The notes below the pieces were generated by a model. That model had not been told where the DNA came from. It worked only from the letters and a program-made list of their open reading frames with translations, and made no database searches. DNA of 45,604 nucleotides from Snodgrassella alvi (lineage in GTDB: Bacteria; Pseudomonadota; Gammaproteobacteria; Burkholderiales; Neisseriaceae): assembly GCF_002777855.1 (NCBI RefSeq), contig NZ_MEIK01000030.1, forward strand, positions 1 through 45,604, read 5' to 3'. The translations under genes and the position numbers were made by a program. Below are positions 9,699 through 20,273 of this stretch, piece by piece. Numbering within the stretch: the first letter of the stretch is position 1; every line of letters begins with the position of its first letter.

Positions 9699-9730
9699 AA
9701 AAGGCTGAAATTAATCCATTTCAGCCTTTT
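9699..9730 (-). terminator. Terminator of the sspA-sspB operon
   Basis: A perfect 13-bp stem (AAAAGGCTGAAAT at 9699-9711, complement at 9718-9730) with a 6-nt loop sits 37 bp after the sspB stop. It ends in U residues on the minus strand. Confidence 0.9.
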
Positions 9731-9767
9731 GCATCTGATAGCCTCAAAAATTATTAAATAAATTCAT

Positions 9768-10208
9768 TTATTTGACAATTTTTAGCCCTTTTTTCCCGCC
9801 AGACTGATTAGTTTCAGCAGCCGGATTTTTTTCGGAGCTATTTTCCGTATCAAAAGTCTCTTCGGATGTAGAAATCGAAGCTTTTTCATCAGTAAGCGGC
9901 TCTAATTCGAAACCCATTCCCTCACCAGTTTCCCGAGCAAACAGACTAATAACATGTCCAACTGGAATCCAGATATCATGTGATATACCGTTGAAACGAG
10001 CTGCAAAGCTTACCCACTCATTATCAATATTCAGATTATGCGCTGCCACAGCACCAATATTGAGCACAATCTCATTATCTCGAACATACTGAAGAGGGAC
10101 TTGGGTTTTATCATTTACCCATGCAACAATGTGCGGTGTATAACCACTGTCCAGCGCCCACTCATACAGAGCGCGTAGAATGTAAGGTTTAGTACTCAGT
10201 TTGCTCAT
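9768..10208 (-). CDS. sspB: ClpXP protease specificity-enhancing factor SspB
   Basis: This adaptor binds ssrA-tagged proteins from stalled ribosomes and delivers them to ClpXP for degradation. The N-terminal substrate-binding fold is recognisable (residues 1-110: KPYILRALYEWALDSGYTPH, VPLQYV, EIVLNIGAVAAHNL, WVSFAARFNG, IWIPVGHV). A flexible, acidic and low-complexity linker follows. The tail GGKKGLKIVK matches the ClpX-docking peptide of SspB proteins. It is 146 aa and lies 25 bp downstream of sspA as the second gene of the operon; GGGAGA precedes its ATG. Confidence 0.95.
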   Translation of the reverse strand: MSKLSTKPYILRALYEWALDSGYTPHIVAWVNDKTQVPLQYVRDNEIVLNIGAVAAHNLNIDNEWVSFAARFNGISHDIWIPVGHVISLFARETGEGMGFELEPLTDEKASISTSEETFDTENSSEKNPAAETNQSGGKKGLKIVK

Positions 10209-10233
10209 TGTGTTCTCCCTTTATCAAGAATGC

Positions 10234-10839
10234 TTAACGACGCATGGCCTTTTCTGCCGGTGTTAATGCATCAATGAAGGCTTCGCGTTGGAAAATACGT
10301 TCTGCATATTTCAGCAAAGGTGCTGCCGATTTTGGCAACTTAATGTCATAGTGATCCAAGCGCCATAACAACGGCGCCAGTGCCACATCAATCATGGAAA
10401 AATCATCACCAATAATGTATTTATTCTTGCTAAATGCCGGTGCCAGCATAGTTAGCCCCTGTGTAATGGCTTCGCGGGCTTTATTCATTTCTTTATTACT
10501 GGATTCTGGATTTTCCAATACCAGTACATGGCTGAACAGTTCCTTTTCTAGCCGATACAAAACCAGACGGCCCCGGCCACGCATAACCGGATCTGCCGGC
10601 ATCAGCTGCGGATGAGGAAAGCGTTCATCAATGTATTCATTAATAATATTGGATTCATACAGAATCAGGTCACGCTCCACTAGCACGGGTACCTGATTAT
10701 AAGGGTTCATCACAGCCAAATCTTCAGGCTTATTGTAAACGTCTACATCTTTTATTTCAAAATCCATGCCCTTTTCATACAGGACAAAGCTGCAACGCTG
10801 ACTAAACGGGCAGGTAATACCCGCATATAATGTCATCAT
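10234..10839 (-). CDS. sspA: Stringent starvation protein A (SspA)
   Basis: This RNA-polymerase-associated protein has a glutathione-transferase fold. The thioredoxin-like N-terminal domain (LYAGITCPFSQRCSFVLYEKG) and the motif NPYNQVPVLVERDL are followed by the helical GST C-terminal domain. The family is known to bind RNA polymerase and affect acid and starvation responses and virulence genes, and it lacks GST activity. I chose the ATG at 10839 (MMTLYAG), which has GGGA upstream and matches the Neisseria-type start; the frame extends 11 codons further without support. The result is 201 aa. A near-consensus promoter at 10860-10888 gives a very short leader. It is co-transcribed with sspB. 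Confidence 0.95.
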   Translation of the reverse strand: MMTLYAGITCPFSQRCSFVLYEKGMDFEIKDVDVYNKPEDLAVMNPYNQVPVLVERDLILYESNIINEYIDERFPHPQLMPADPVMRGRGRLVLYRLEKELFSHVLVLENPESSNKEMNKAREAITQGLTMLAPAFSKNKYIIGDDFSMIDVALAPLLWRLDHYDIKLPKSAAPLLKYAERIFQREAFIDALTPAEKAMRR

Positions 10840-10859
10840 GATTAATTTCCCAGAATTAC

Positions 10860-10888
10860 CGTATAATATCAATACAGTGTGGTGTCAA
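10860..10888 (-). promoter_or_regulatory. Sigma-70 promoter of sspA-sspB
   Basis: On the minus strand a perfect TTGACA -35 (10888-10883) and a TATACG -10 (10865-10860) are separated by 17 bp. Transcription would start about 14 nt before the sspA ATG. Confidence 0.7.
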
Positions 10889-10999
10889 AAAAATTATCTA
10901 ATTATAGACAAATGACTCTATTTTTACCAGAAAAATAGCTTAAGTTTATGTTTATTAAAAATTTTTCTAAAAAAACTTACTTCTGTACAACCATAGCAA

Positions 11000-11752
11000 C
11001 TATGCAGGATTGGGTTCATCAAAAAACTGTTGGTGGATGTTAAACTGTGCTGCCAAAGCCTGCGCCAGAGCCTGAATACCATAGCGTTCAGTTGCATGAT
11101 GCCCGGCAGCGATAAACACAACACCGTACTCCTGTGCCAAATGGTATTGTGGTTCGGATACTTCACCTGTGATAAAAGCATCTACTCCTGTATCAATGGC
11201 CTGCTGAAAAAAACTTTGACCCCCACCAGTGCACCAGCCCAGTTTACGAATCTGCTGTTGTGGCTTGGTACTTAACAGCAACGGTTTTCGACCAAGATTT
11301 TGTGCCAGCTGCTCAGCAAGCTCTACCGGAGTTTGTGGATGAGTCAGAGTGCCGAATTGCAGCAGGTTCTGTTCCCCACCACATCCGTCAAGCTGCCAAC
11401 CCAAACGTAACCCCAACTGCACGTTATTACCCCATCGTTGGTGTGCATCCAGTGGCAAATGATAGCCAGCAAGATTAATATCATGGCATAACAGCGTCTG
11501 AATGCGACGCTTTTTCCAGCCGGTAATAACCGCATTTTCGTTTTTCCAAAACATACCATGATGTACCAGTAGCATATCTGCTTGCTGAGCAACAGCAAAA
11601 TCAATCGCTGCCTGACTGGCAGTGACTGCACAGACGATCCTATTCACCTCATTCTTGCCCTCTATCTGCAGTCCATTGGGGCAAAAATCACGAAACTGGT
11701 TTATATCAAGCTGCGTAGCACACCAGTCTAAAATCTCATTTCTATTGGCCAT
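11000..11752 (-). CDS. Nif3-like dinuclear metal centre protein (YbgI/DUF34 family)
   Basis: A 250-aa member of the Nif3/YbgI family, which forms hexameric rings with a two-metal site in each subunit. Metal ligands are visible: His64/His65 in LLVHHGMFW, Asp102 in HLPLDAH, and a C-terminal HHATERYG with the Glu of GEVSEPQY nearby. In E. coli ybgI is linked to nei and DNA damage, while other members are tied to GTP cyclohydrolase-like chemistry; the substrate is not settled, so only family membership is claimed. The ATG at 11752 has AAGG 6 nt upstream. It is transcribed towards sspA, 161 bp from the sspA start, and is probably its own unit. Confidence 0.9.
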   Translation of the reverse strand: MANRNEILDWCATQLDINQFRDFCPNGLQIEGKNEVNRIVCAVTASQAAIDFAVAQQADMLLVHHGMFWKNENAVITGWKKRRIQTLLCHDINLAGYHLPLDAHQRWGNNVQLGLRLGWQLDGCGGEQNLLQFGTLTHPQTPVELAEQLAQNLGRKPLLLSTKPQQQIRKLGWCTGGGQSFFQQAIDTGVDAFITGEVSEPQYHLAQEYGVVFIAAGHHATERYGIQALAQALAAQFNIHQQFFDEPNPA

Positions 11753-12548
11753 GAATTACCTTATATCAATATGAATACGACTTTTTCTTAATTATATATA
11801 CTAGATTAAACAATTGATTGAATTAAAACCTAATAGCGCTGGCTATATTGTTCATTTTATAAATTGTACAAACAAATTTCATGTATTAATTCTAAAATCA
11901 TGTTTCGAATAACACTTAAATAAATTTCAATACATTGATCTATAAATACAATTTAAAAAATTCTAGTTTAAAAGGAAATGTAATGGGGTGCATAAATTTT
12001 ATTTACTTAATAAGCTAAATAATAGCAGTAGCAAAGTGCAAAAAAAAATACTACTGGATAAACTTACTATGACAGATACCACAACAATTACTATCTACAC
12101 CTTTTAAACAGTTACAAAAAACTTGCTCTTATTTTGCCTCAATGTTTTTAAGGAAAAACTACTGATTTTAATTTTTGAGTTTTTTATAAAACAAACATAT
12201 TAGGAAAGTTTGGATTAAACTAGTATGTAAATACATCTAAAAGCGTATTTATAATTAAAAAAAAACACACTGAACACTGTAATCATTTCCTGCTGCAAAT
12301 CTGGTAAAACAGTTGACCTGACAATAGTGTATAAGTCTACCGGTAATTTCGAAAATTCAAACTTGCATGTACAAGCCAATCTTATACATCATGCAGCATT
12401 GACAAAAGCATACATAAAAGCTTATTTCAATTAATACATACAAAGCTTTTTCTAGCATTTAAATGCTTTATATATTATGAAAGCTAATTTATTAATTGAA
12501 CACAAAATAAATCAATATAAATTGGATATGTATAACTTATATTTAAAA
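11753..12548. other. Long AT-rich region with no recognised gene
   Basis: About 800 bp between the Nif3 gene start and the carB terminator have very low GC and many stops in all frames. I see an 11-codon ORF with a fair ribosome binding site (ATG near 11983) but nothing supporting it. I see no tRNA, repeat or homology. It could be decayed coding sequence too old to recognise. Confidence 0.5.
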
Positions 12549-12582
12549 AGCCATTAACTGTTATAAATACAGCTAATGGCCT
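12549..12582 (-). terminator. Terminator of carB
   Basis: An imperfect stem of about 13 bp (AGCCATTAACTGT at 12549-12561 with ACAGCTAATGGCCT at 12569-12582) lies 33 bp after the carB stop. On the minus strand it is followed by TTTTAAAT. Confidence 0.75.
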
Positions 12583-12615
12583 TATTCTGTATAAAAAATT
12601 ATCTGAAATTATGAT

Positions 12616-15600
12616 TTATTTAACACGTTGATGCAGATTCTGAATACTGTACACTTGGGTATGAGACAACTGGCTGACACCTTCGCTCATGGCCAGTGCG
12701 CCTGCAATAGTAGTGTACAGAGGCACGCGCATATTGAGTGCACTGCGGCGGATCGAGTGGCTGTCTTGGATGGATTGCATATCACTGCTAACAGTGTTTA
12801 CTACCAGTGCAATTTCGCCATTTTTGATGGCATCGACTATATGCGGTCTGCCTTCAGTAACTTTATTAACTACCTGTACATTAATCCCATGCTGTGCCAG
12901 AAAAGCTGCAGTACCGCGCGTGGCACAAAGACCATAGCCGAGTGACTGAAAATTAGTGGCTACCTGCACCACAGAGGGCTTGTCTTCATCCCGTACAGCT
13001 AGGAAAACTTTGCCGATGGCCGGCATACGTTCACCAGCACCAAGCTGTGCTTTTAGATAAGCTTCGGCAAAAGTTTCACCTACGCCCATCACTTCACCAG
13101 TTGAACGCATTTCTGGCCCCAGAATGGTATCGACACCGGGGAATTTAATGAATGGGAACACAGCTTCTTTAACTGCATAGAATTCTGGAATAATTTCCTG
13201 CGTGAAGCACTGCTCTGCAAGTGATATGCCTGCCATAACCCGTGCACCGATTTTAGCCAGTGGTACGCTGGTAGCTTTGGATACAAAGGGTACGGTACGT
13301 GAAGCACGCGGGTTGACTTCTAGAACGTAGACAACATCATCCTGTACCGCAAATTGCACGTTCATCAGCCCAACAACTTTTAATTCTTTAGCCATAGCTG
13401 CTGTTTGGCGACGAATTTCATCCTGAATGGCAGGCGACAAAGAATATGGCGGAATGGAGCAGGCAGAATCACCACTATGTACCCCAGCCTGTTCTACGTG
13501 CTGCATAATGCCGCCAATTACCACCTGCTGCCCATCGCAGACACAATCTACGTCTACTTCGATGGCATGACTGAGGAAATAATCGAGTAATACCGGACTG
13601 TCGTTGGATACCTGCACAGCTTCGCGCATATAGGTTTGTAGTTCGGTAGCTGAATGTACCACCTGCATGGCACGGCCACCAAGTACGTAAGAAGGACGTA
13701 CTACCAACGGATAGCCAACTTCTTCTGCTAGCTGTAATGCTTCGCCTTCGGTACGTGCGGTACGGTTTTCCGGCTGACGCAATTTCAAAGTATACAAAAT
13801 CTTTTGGAAACGTTCTCTGTCTTCCGCTGCATCAATGGCATCTGCCGAAGTTCCGATGATGTTTACACCATTGGCTACTAGTTCATTCGCCAGTTTAAGG
13901 GGCGTTTGACCACCATAATGTACAATCAGGCCGTCTGGTTGCTCAGTATGGCAAATTTCGAGTACATCTTCGAGTGTGAGTGGTTCGAAATACAGACGAT
14001 CGGAAGTATCGTAATCTGTAGACACAGTTTCAGGATTACAGTTAACCATGATGGTTTCAAAACCAGACTCACGCAAAGCCAAAGCAGCATGCACACAGCA
14101 ATAATCAAATTCGATACCCTGTCCAATCCGATTTGGTCCACCACCCAGAATCATGATTTTTTTTCGCTGACTCGGCTCAGCCTCACACTCTTCTTCATAA
14201 GTGGAATACAGATAGGCAGTGTCGGTAGCAAATTCAGCTGCACAGGTATCAACACGTTTGTATACTGGATGGAGCTTCAGCTGATGCCGATGCTGTCGCA
14301 CGCTAGTTTCATCAGAACCCAGCAACTGAGCCAGACGTTTATCTGAAAAACCTTTGCGCTTCAGCCTACGCAAGCTGGCGTAATCAATGTTATCAAGCTT
14401 CTGGCCAGATAATTGCTGCTCTTCTGTAATTAAATCAGCAATTTGAGCCAGAAACCATGGATCAATAGCGCATATCTGCTGGATTTCGGTAAGAGAAAAA
14501 CCGGCTCGGAAGGCGTCGGCGACATACAGAATACGTTCTGGGCCAGGATTAGCCAATTCACGCTGAATCACCGCCCTATCACTACTGCGGCTGGTAAAAC
14601 CGCTCAAACCTACTTCTAGACCGCGTAAAGCTTTATGTATAGATTCCTGAAAAGTACGGCCGATGGCCATAACTTCACCTACTGATTTCATCTGAGTAGT
14701 CAGACGATCATCTGCTGTTGGAAATTTTTCAAAAGCAAAACGCGGCACTTTGGTCACAACATAATCAATTGCTGGCTCAAAAGAAGCTGGAGTCCGGCCG
14801 CCGGTAATGTCGTTCTGTAATTCATGCAGGGTATAGCCAACAGCCAATTTAGCAGCAATTTTGGCAATTGGGAAACCTGTGGCTTTAGAAGCGAGCGCTG
14901 ATGAACGGCTAACACGCGGATTCATTTCAATCACTATCATCTCGCCATTATTCGGATTAATGGCAAACTGAACGTTAGACCCCCCTGTATCGACCCCTAT
15001 TTCGCGTAATACAGCCAACGATGCATCACGCATAAGCTGGTATTCTTTATCGGTAAGAGTCTGTGCCGGCGCTACAGTAATAGAGTCTCCGGTATGGACT
15101 CCGCATGGATCAAAGTTTTCAATCGAGCAAATGATGATGCAATTGTCGGCACGGTCGCGCACGACTTCCATCTCATACTCTTTCCACCCCAGTACGGACT
15201 GTTCGACCAACAGTTCATGTGTAGGTGAAGCATCGAAACCGCGTTCACAGATGCTGATAAATTCATCTTTGTTATAAGCGATACCGCCGCCGCTGCCACC
15301 CATAGTGAAAGATGGCCTAATGAGTGCCGGAAATCCCACTTGTGTTTGTGCTTCTAGTGCCTGCTCCATACTGTGGCAGATAAAGGATTTCGGTGTATTC
15401 AAACCGATTTTATTCATAGCCTCTTTGAAACGGCCACGGTCTTCTGCTTTATCGATCGCATCCTCTGAAGCACCAATCAATTCTACCTGATATTGTTTCA
15501 GGATACCTTGGTGCGCTAAGTCTAGCGCACAGTTGAGTGCTGTTTGCCCACCCATGGTTGGCAAGATGGCATCCGGACGTTCTTTTTCGATAATTTTTGC

Positions 15601-15822
15601 GACCGTTTGCCACATAATGGGCTCTATATAAGTAACATCGGCCATGTCCGGATCGGTCATGATAGTGGCAGGATTGGAGTTCACAAGGATGACTTTATAG
15701 CCTTCTTCGCGTAATGCTTTGCATGCTTGTGCACCGGAATAGTCAAACTCACATGCCTGACCGATTACAATGGGGCCGGCACCAATAATAAGAATAGATT
15801 TTAGGTCTGTGCGCTTGGGCAT
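12616..15822 (-). CDS. carB: Carbamoyl-phosphate synthase large subunit (CarB)
   Basis: It makes carbamoyl phosphate from ammonia (channelled from CarA), bicarbonate and two ATP, feeding both arginine and pyrimidine synthesis. The 1068-aa chain has the expected two homologous halves. Each carries a pre-ATP-grasp motif ([19 protein letters not shown] near residue 12, and [17 protein letters not shown] in the second half), an ATP-grasp domain ([23 protein letters not shown]) and paired N/E metal motifs ([40 protein letters not shown]). An MGS-like allosteric domain forms the C-terminus ([16 protein letters not shown]). It is last in a carA-leuE-carB cluster, 70 bp after leuE. A hairpin at its ribosome binding site (15823-15840) may affect translation. 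Confidence 0.98.
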   Translation of the reverse strand: MPKRTDLKSILIIGAGPIVIGQACEFDYSGAQACKALREEGYKVILVNSNPATIMTDPDMADVTYIEPIMWQTVAKIIEKERPDAILPTMGGQTALNCALDLAHQGILKQYQVELIGASEDAIDKAEDRGRFKEAMNKIGLNTPKSFICHSMEQALEAQTQVGFPALIRPSFTMGGSGGGIAYNKDEFISICERGFDASPTHELLVEQSVLGWKEYEMEVVRDRADNCIIICSIENFDPCGVHTGDSITVAPAQTLTDKEYQLMRDASLAVLREIGVDTGGSNVQFAINPNNGEMIVIEMNPRVSRSSALASKATGFPIAKIAAKLAVGYTLHELQNDITGGRTPASFEPAIDYVVTKVPRFAFEKFPTADDRLTTQMKSVGEVMAIGRTFQESIHKALRGLEVGLSGFTSRSSDRAVIQRELANPGPERILYVADAFRAGFSLTEIQQICAIDPWFLAQIADLITEEQQLSGQKLDNIDYASLRRLKRKGFSDKRLAQLLGSDETSVRQHRHQLKLHPVYKRVDTCAAEFATDTAYLYSTYEEECEAEPSQRKKIMILGGGPNRIGQGIEFDYCCVHAALALRESGFETIMVNCNPETVSTDYDTSDRLYFEPLTLEDVLEICHTEQPDGLIVHYGGQTPLKLANELVANGVNIIGTSADAIDAAEDRERFQKILYTLKLRQPENRTARTEGEALQLAEEVGYPLVVRPSYVLGGRAMQVVHSATELQTYMREAVQVSNDSPVLLDYFLSHAIEVDVDCVCDGQQVVIGGIMQHVEQAGVHSGDSACSIPPYSLSPAIQDEIRRQTAAMAKELKVVGLMNVQFAVQDDVVYVLEVNPRASRTVPFVSKATSVPLAKIGARVMAGISLAEQCFTQEIIPEFYAVKEAVFPFIKFPGVDTILGPEMRSTGEVMGVGETFAEAYLKAQLGAGERMPAIGKVFLAVRDEDKPSVVQVATNFQSLGYGLCATRGTAAFLAQHGINVQVVNKVTEGRPHIVDAIKNGEIALVVNTVSSDMQSIQDSHSIRRSALNMRVPLYTTIAGALAMSEGVSQLSHTQVYSIQNLHQRVK

Positions 15823-15840
15823 ATTGATACCTTTATCAAT
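15823..15840 (-). promoter_or_regulatory. Hairpin overlapping the carB ribosome binding site
   Basis: On the minus strand a perfect 7-bp stem ATTGATA/TATCAAT encloses a 4-nt AAGG loop that is the only Shine-Dalgarno-like sequence, and the stem abuts the carB ATG. Such placement could modulate initiation. A role is inferred from position only. Confidence 0.4.
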
Positions 15841-15892
15841 GATTATCTGTTTAATTTAGCAGTACGGCAGCATTTTTTACTGATAGAGTGCT

Positions 15893-16570
15893 TCAGTCTA
15901 TGCTGGCCATCCATAATTTCAGTGCAAACGCCATAAATAACAGTCCGATGCTGGCTACTGCACCCGCAGCAAGTCGCTGATAATGACGAAACCATTTAAC
16001 CAATGACAATCCGCTGAAAATAAGCATGCTCAGATAAGTCATACTGCATAACTGCAGAATGATTGCCAGCAGCAGAAAGCTGATTGCAGGATAAGCGTAA
16101 TGCGGATCAACAAACTGGACAAAGAAAGCCAAAAAAAACAGTATGGCTTTCGGATTTAACAAGCTCAACAACAGTGCATGCTGAAATACATAGCGTGCTG
16201 ATGGCGAGGGTTCCGTACTGGTTGATTCATACAATGATTCTCTGAAAGCCGTGGCAGCCTGCCGACGGTGGTGCCATTGTCTGAGTGCAGAACGTAATAG
16301 CTGACACCCCAAATAAAACAAATACACACCACCAACCAGCTTCAGCAACATAAACAAGACAGGAATGGTTTTAATGATGGACGCTGCACCGGTAGCTGAA
16401 AGCAGCATAAGCACGCTGTCGCCTAAAAATATACCGGCGACGGCACAATATGCTGTTCTCACGCCATATTTTCCAGCCATGGCCAAACAATACATTGAAT
16501 TAGGACCAGGAAGCAAAATGATGGCAACAGCACCAACTATGTACGTTCCCAGCTCAGTAATACCAAACAC
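15893..16570 (-). CDS. LysE/RhtB-family exporter, LeuE-like
   Basis: This inner-membrane amino-acid exporter of 225 aa has about six hydrophobic segments. The family motif near the N-terminus is intact (IILLPGPNSMYCLAMAGKYGVRTAYCAVAGIFLGD, residues about 18-52), and the overall pattern (VLMLLSATGAASIIKTIPVLF, LLKLVGGVYLFYLGCQLL) is closest in memory to E. coli LeuE, a leucine efflux protein. Substrate is not provable from sequence. The start is GTG at 16570, with AGGA 6 nt upstream. It lies between carA (54 bp) and carB (70 bp) on the same strand, so it is probably co-transcribed with them, which is unusual and may hint at export of an amino acid linked to arginine or carbamoyl-phosphate metabolism. 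Confidence 0.85.
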   Translation of the reverse strand: MFGITELGTYIVGAVAIILLPGPNSMYCLAMAGKYGVRTAYCAVAGIFLGDSVLMLLSATGAASIIKTIPVLFMLLKLVGGVYLFYLGCQLLRSALRQWHHRRQAATAFRESLYESTSTEPSPSARYVFQHALLLSLLNPKAILFFLAFFVQFVDPHYAYPAISFLLLAIILQLCSMTYLSMLIFSGLSLVKWFRHYQRLAAGAVASIGLLFMAFALKLWMASID

Positions 16571-16624
16571 GGGTGTTCCTGTCTATTTATGCTAATTATC
16601 AATATTGTAGTGAATAAAATTAAA

Positions 16625-17761
16625 TTATTTGCTCTGTCTGGCTGTCTGCATTTGTTCGATAAAACGGTCGAATAAGTAGGAAACATCATGCGGTCCGGGG
16701 CTTGCTTCAGGATGCCCCTGAAAAGAAAACGCCGGCTGGTTAATCAGGCTGATGCCCTGTAGGGAACCATCAAACAATGATTTATGGGTAATGCGAACAT
16801 TGTCCGGTAAGGTAGCAGCATCTACTTCGAAGCCATGGTTCTGGCTAGTAATCACTACACGCCCTGTATCCATATCTTGTACAGGATGGTTGGCACCATG
16901 ATGACCAAAAGGCATTTTACGCGTCTGAGCACCCAGTGCCAGGCCAAGTAGCTGATGTCCCAAACAAATACCAAATAGCGGCAGTTTATGAACCAATATC
17001 TCTTGCACCGCATTGATCGCATAATCACAGGGCTCTGGGTCGCCGGGGCCATTAGAGAGAAATACGCCATCCGGATTCAGCGCCAGCACCTCTGCTGCCG
17101 GTGTGGTTGCAGGTACAACAGTTAATCGGCAGCCACGTTCACTCAACATGCGCAGGATATTAGTTTTAACCCCAAAATCATAAGCAACCACATGAAACTT
17201 AGCTGCCGGCGGCTGTGTAAAACCCTGTCCAAGCTGCCATTCTCCCTGTGTAAATTCATACTGAGTAGTGCAGCTTACTTGTTGTGCTAAATCTTTACCT
17301 GCCATGCTGCCGAAAGTTCGTGCTAGCTCCAGTGCTTGGTCAATGCTGGTATCATTACCAGTTATAATACAGCCGGCTTGAGTACCTTTATCACGCAGCA
17401 AACGAGTAAGACGACGTGTATCAATATCTGCAATTGCCACAGTGTTATGACGTATTAAATAATCAGCCAAACTTTCTTCAGCACGGAAATTACTGTGCAG
17501 AAGAGGTAAATCACGAACAATCAAACCAGCAGCATAAATTTGTTTGCTTTCTGTATCTTCACTGTTCACACCGGTATTACCAATATGCGGATAAGTGAGC
17601 GTTACCATCTGCTGAGTATAAGACGGGTCAGTGAGAATTTCCTGATAGCCAGTCATGCTGGTGTTGAAGACAACTTCACCAACTGCCTGCCCTGCTGCAC
17701 CAATGCTGACACCATGAAATACGGAACCATCAGCCAACACCAAAATTGCGTTTGTAGTCAT
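16625..17761 (-). CDS. carA: Carbamoyl-phosphate synthase small subunit (CarA)
   Basis: This glutamine amidotransferase subunit releases ammonia from glutamine for CarB. The 378-aa protein begins [17 protein letters not shown]. The CarA N-terminal domain contains [22 protein letters not shown]. The class I GATase domain has [16 protein letters not shown] with the nucleophile Cys, and [13 protein letters not shown] with the catalytic His and Glu. I chose the ATG at 17761, which has AAGGA 7-8 nt upstream; the frame runs open to 17878 but overlaps a terminator. The roughly 180-nt leader carries a strong terminator hairpin (17853-17896) downstream of a good promoter (17947-17975), so expression is probably controlled by attenuation. 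Confidence 0.97.
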   Translation of the reverse strand: MTTNAILVLADGSVFHGVSIGAAGQAVGEVVFNTSMTGYQEILTDPSYTQQMVTLTYPHIGNTGVNSEDTESKQIYAAGLIVRDLPLLHSNFRAEESLADYLIRHNTVAIADIDTRRLTRLLRDKGTQAGCIITGNDTSIDQALELARTFGSMAGKDLAQQVSCTTQYEFTQGEWQLGQGFTQPPAAKFHVVAYDFGVKTNILRMLSERGCRLTVVPATTPAAEVLALNPDGVFLSNGPGDPEPCDYAINAVQEILVHKLPLFGICLGHQLLGLALGAQTRKMPFGHHGANHPVQDMDTGRVVITSQNHGFEVDAATLPDNVRITHKSLFDGSLQGISLINQPAFSFQGHPEASPGPHDVSYLFDRFIEQMQTARQSK

Positions 17762-17852
17762 GGATGAGTCCTTTGGTTTAATCAGACTGTTGCCATAGCG
17801 ACAGTCAGTTTTTATGGGTAATGAATTGTGCTTTCCTTTACCATTTGCAGGC

Positions 17853-17896
17853 AAAAAAAAACACGCCACTTCACGCAAAAATACGTGAGCTACGTG
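17853..17896 (-). terminator. Attenuator-like terminator in the carA leader
   Basis: On the minus strand, arms at 17896-17884 and 17875-17862 pair over about 12 bp (CACG...TCACG with CGTGA...CGTG, one bulge and one mismatch). They are followed at once by nine T residues (17861-17853). It lies downstream of the predicted carA start site and 91 bp before the carA ATG, so it would end most leader transcripts unless antiterminated. It could instead be a late guaB terminator, but guaB has its own hairpin at 18019-18038. Confidence 0.7.
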
Positions 17897-17948
17897 CTTG
17901 AATATGACAGCAGAATCTGCTTCTTACACTGCCATGAAAGCAATGCAT
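17871..17948 (-). CDS. Possible leader peptide ORF upstream of carA (25 aa, four Arg)
   Basis: An ATG at 17948 with GGAAGGA about 10 nt upstream opens a 25-codon frame whose residues 9-22 include four Arg (VRSR... and ARSSR). Its TGA lies inside the terminator hairpin at 17862-17896. That geometry resembles leader peptides that control attenuation, and carbamoyl phosphate feeds arginine synthesis. Against it: the ATG overlaps the predicted -10 element (17947-17952), so it would be translated only from a start site further upstream. Treat as a hypothesis. Confidence 0.25.
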   Translation of the reverse strand: MHCFHGSVRSRFCCHIQARSSRIFA

Positions 17949-17975
17949 TTTAGCTAATCCTTCCTGCTTTGGCAA
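17947..17975 (-). promoter_or_regulatory. Sigma-70 promoter of carA
   Basis: TTGCCA (-35, 17975-17970) and TAAAAT (-10, 17952-17947) on the minus strand have an ideal 17-bp spacer. A 5-bp dyad CCTGC/GCAGG (17963-17967 and 17977-17981) straddles the -35 and could be an operator. Downstream, AGCAGA/TCTGCT (17909-17921) forms a small hairpin in the predicted leader. Confidence 0.65.
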
Positions 17976-18018
17976 TGCAGGTATCAATAATAAAAGAGAA
18001 AATATTTATTAAGTTGCC

Positions 18019-18038
18019 GGACAGCCCGAAAGCTGTCC
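18019..18038 (-). terminator. Hairpin after guaB
   Basis: A perfect 7-bp GC-rich stem GGACAGC/GCTGTCC with a 6-nt loop lies 33 bp after the guaB stop. No long U tract follows on the minus strand (GGCAACTTAATAAAT), so it may be a weak or processing-type 3' end. Confidence 0.55.
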
Positions 18039-18070
18039 TTTACACGAGTATCAAATCTTACAACAATTTG

Positions 18071-19543
<1,473 letters not shown>

Positions 19544-19588
19544 TTATTTGAAGAAAGAGGAAGATTCAGATGGAAGAACTGGCGTGCA

Positions 19589-19617
19589 ATTTTAACAAAT
19601 CCGCGACATACTGGCAA
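19589..19617 (-). promoter_or_regulatory. Sigma-70 promoter of guaB
   Basis: TTGCCA (-35, 19617-19612) and TAAAAT (-10, 19594-19589) on the minus strand have a 17-bp spacer. The hexamers and spacing are identical to those of the carA promoter. Confidence 0.65.
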
Positions 19618-19724
19618 AATATACTTTTACACATTCTGTACAATCTGGTGTATTGGTAATCAAAAAGTTTTTTTATCGTATAATAGTCAAAACATATATT
19701 TTCAAACGCGAAGGAAAAGTAAAC

Positions 19725-20171
19725 ATGCGTCACAAAATACTGAAAATGTCTCTGGCAGTAGTACTGATGGGCAGCACGATAATGGCAGGTGCGGTAGAAG
19801 TTTACACCTGGCGCGATAAGAAAGGTGTGAATGAATATTCAGACGCACCAGTACAACTGACTCCGGCCAAAACCCAGCGTTTTAATGTACGCACACAAGT
19901 TGCCACCCCACTGGCTGCACCGCAGCCCAGCGCTCAGGCTGGTTCAGACACCTTAACTGAACAACAAGCACAACTGAATCGCAAAATTGAAGAACAAAAT
20001 AAAAAAACCGATGAACAGAATAAGAAAATTGAAGCACAAAATAAGAAAAATCGTGAATCTGCCTGTAAAACAGCACAGATGAATCGGAAAATGGCCGACA
20101 GCCTACGTACCAACAACCGCGACGCGCTGATACAGCGATATGATGAAGATGTGCGTCTGAATTGTAATTAA
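19725..20171 (+). CDS. DUF4124 domain periplasmic protein with a charged coiled-coil tail
   Basis: A 148-aa secreted protein. Residues 1-22 (MRHKILKMSLAVVLMGSTIM, then AGA) form a Sec signal peptide. The DUF4124 motif follows (VYTWRDKKGVNEYSDAPVQL), a short beta-rich domain common in beta- and gamma-proteobacterial envelope proteins of unknown function. The C-terminal half is a Gln/Asn/Lys-rich coiled coil with repeats of EEQNKK/DEQNKK/EAQNKK. It ends with two Cys (in SACKTAQ and LNCN) that could form a disulfide. AAGGA precedes the ATG at 19725; an in-frame upstream start at 19653 overlaps a TATAAT (19679-19684), the probable -10. A strong terminator follows, so it is monocistronic. Confidence 0.85.
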   Translation: MRHKILKMSLAVVLMGSTIMAGAVEVYTWRDKKGVNEYSDAPVQLTPAKTQRFNVRTQVATPLAAPQPSAQAGSDTLTEQQAQLNRKIEEQNKKTDEQNKKIEAQNKKNRESACKTAQMNRKMADSLRTNNRDALIQRYDEDVRLNCN

Positions 20172-20201
20172 TTTTTTACTCTTGACTATTTCACTCATCA
20201 T

Positions 20202-20236
20202 CCATAAGTTGTGTATGCAGCTTATGGACTTTTTTT
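20202..20236 (+). terminator. Terminator after the DUF4124 gene
   Basis: CCATAAGTTG (20202-20211) pairs over 10 bp with CAGCTTATGG (20218-20227), with a 6-nt loop, and is followed by ACTTTTTTT. Confidence 0.9.
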
Positions 20237-20273
20237 ATGGCTGCACAGTTGCTAACCTGAATGAATCACCACC

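Noticed and set aside
17762-17878. Longer carA start from the TTG at 17878
   Set aside because: The extension runs through the terminator hairpin and has no family similarity; the ATG at 17761 has a good ribosome binding site.
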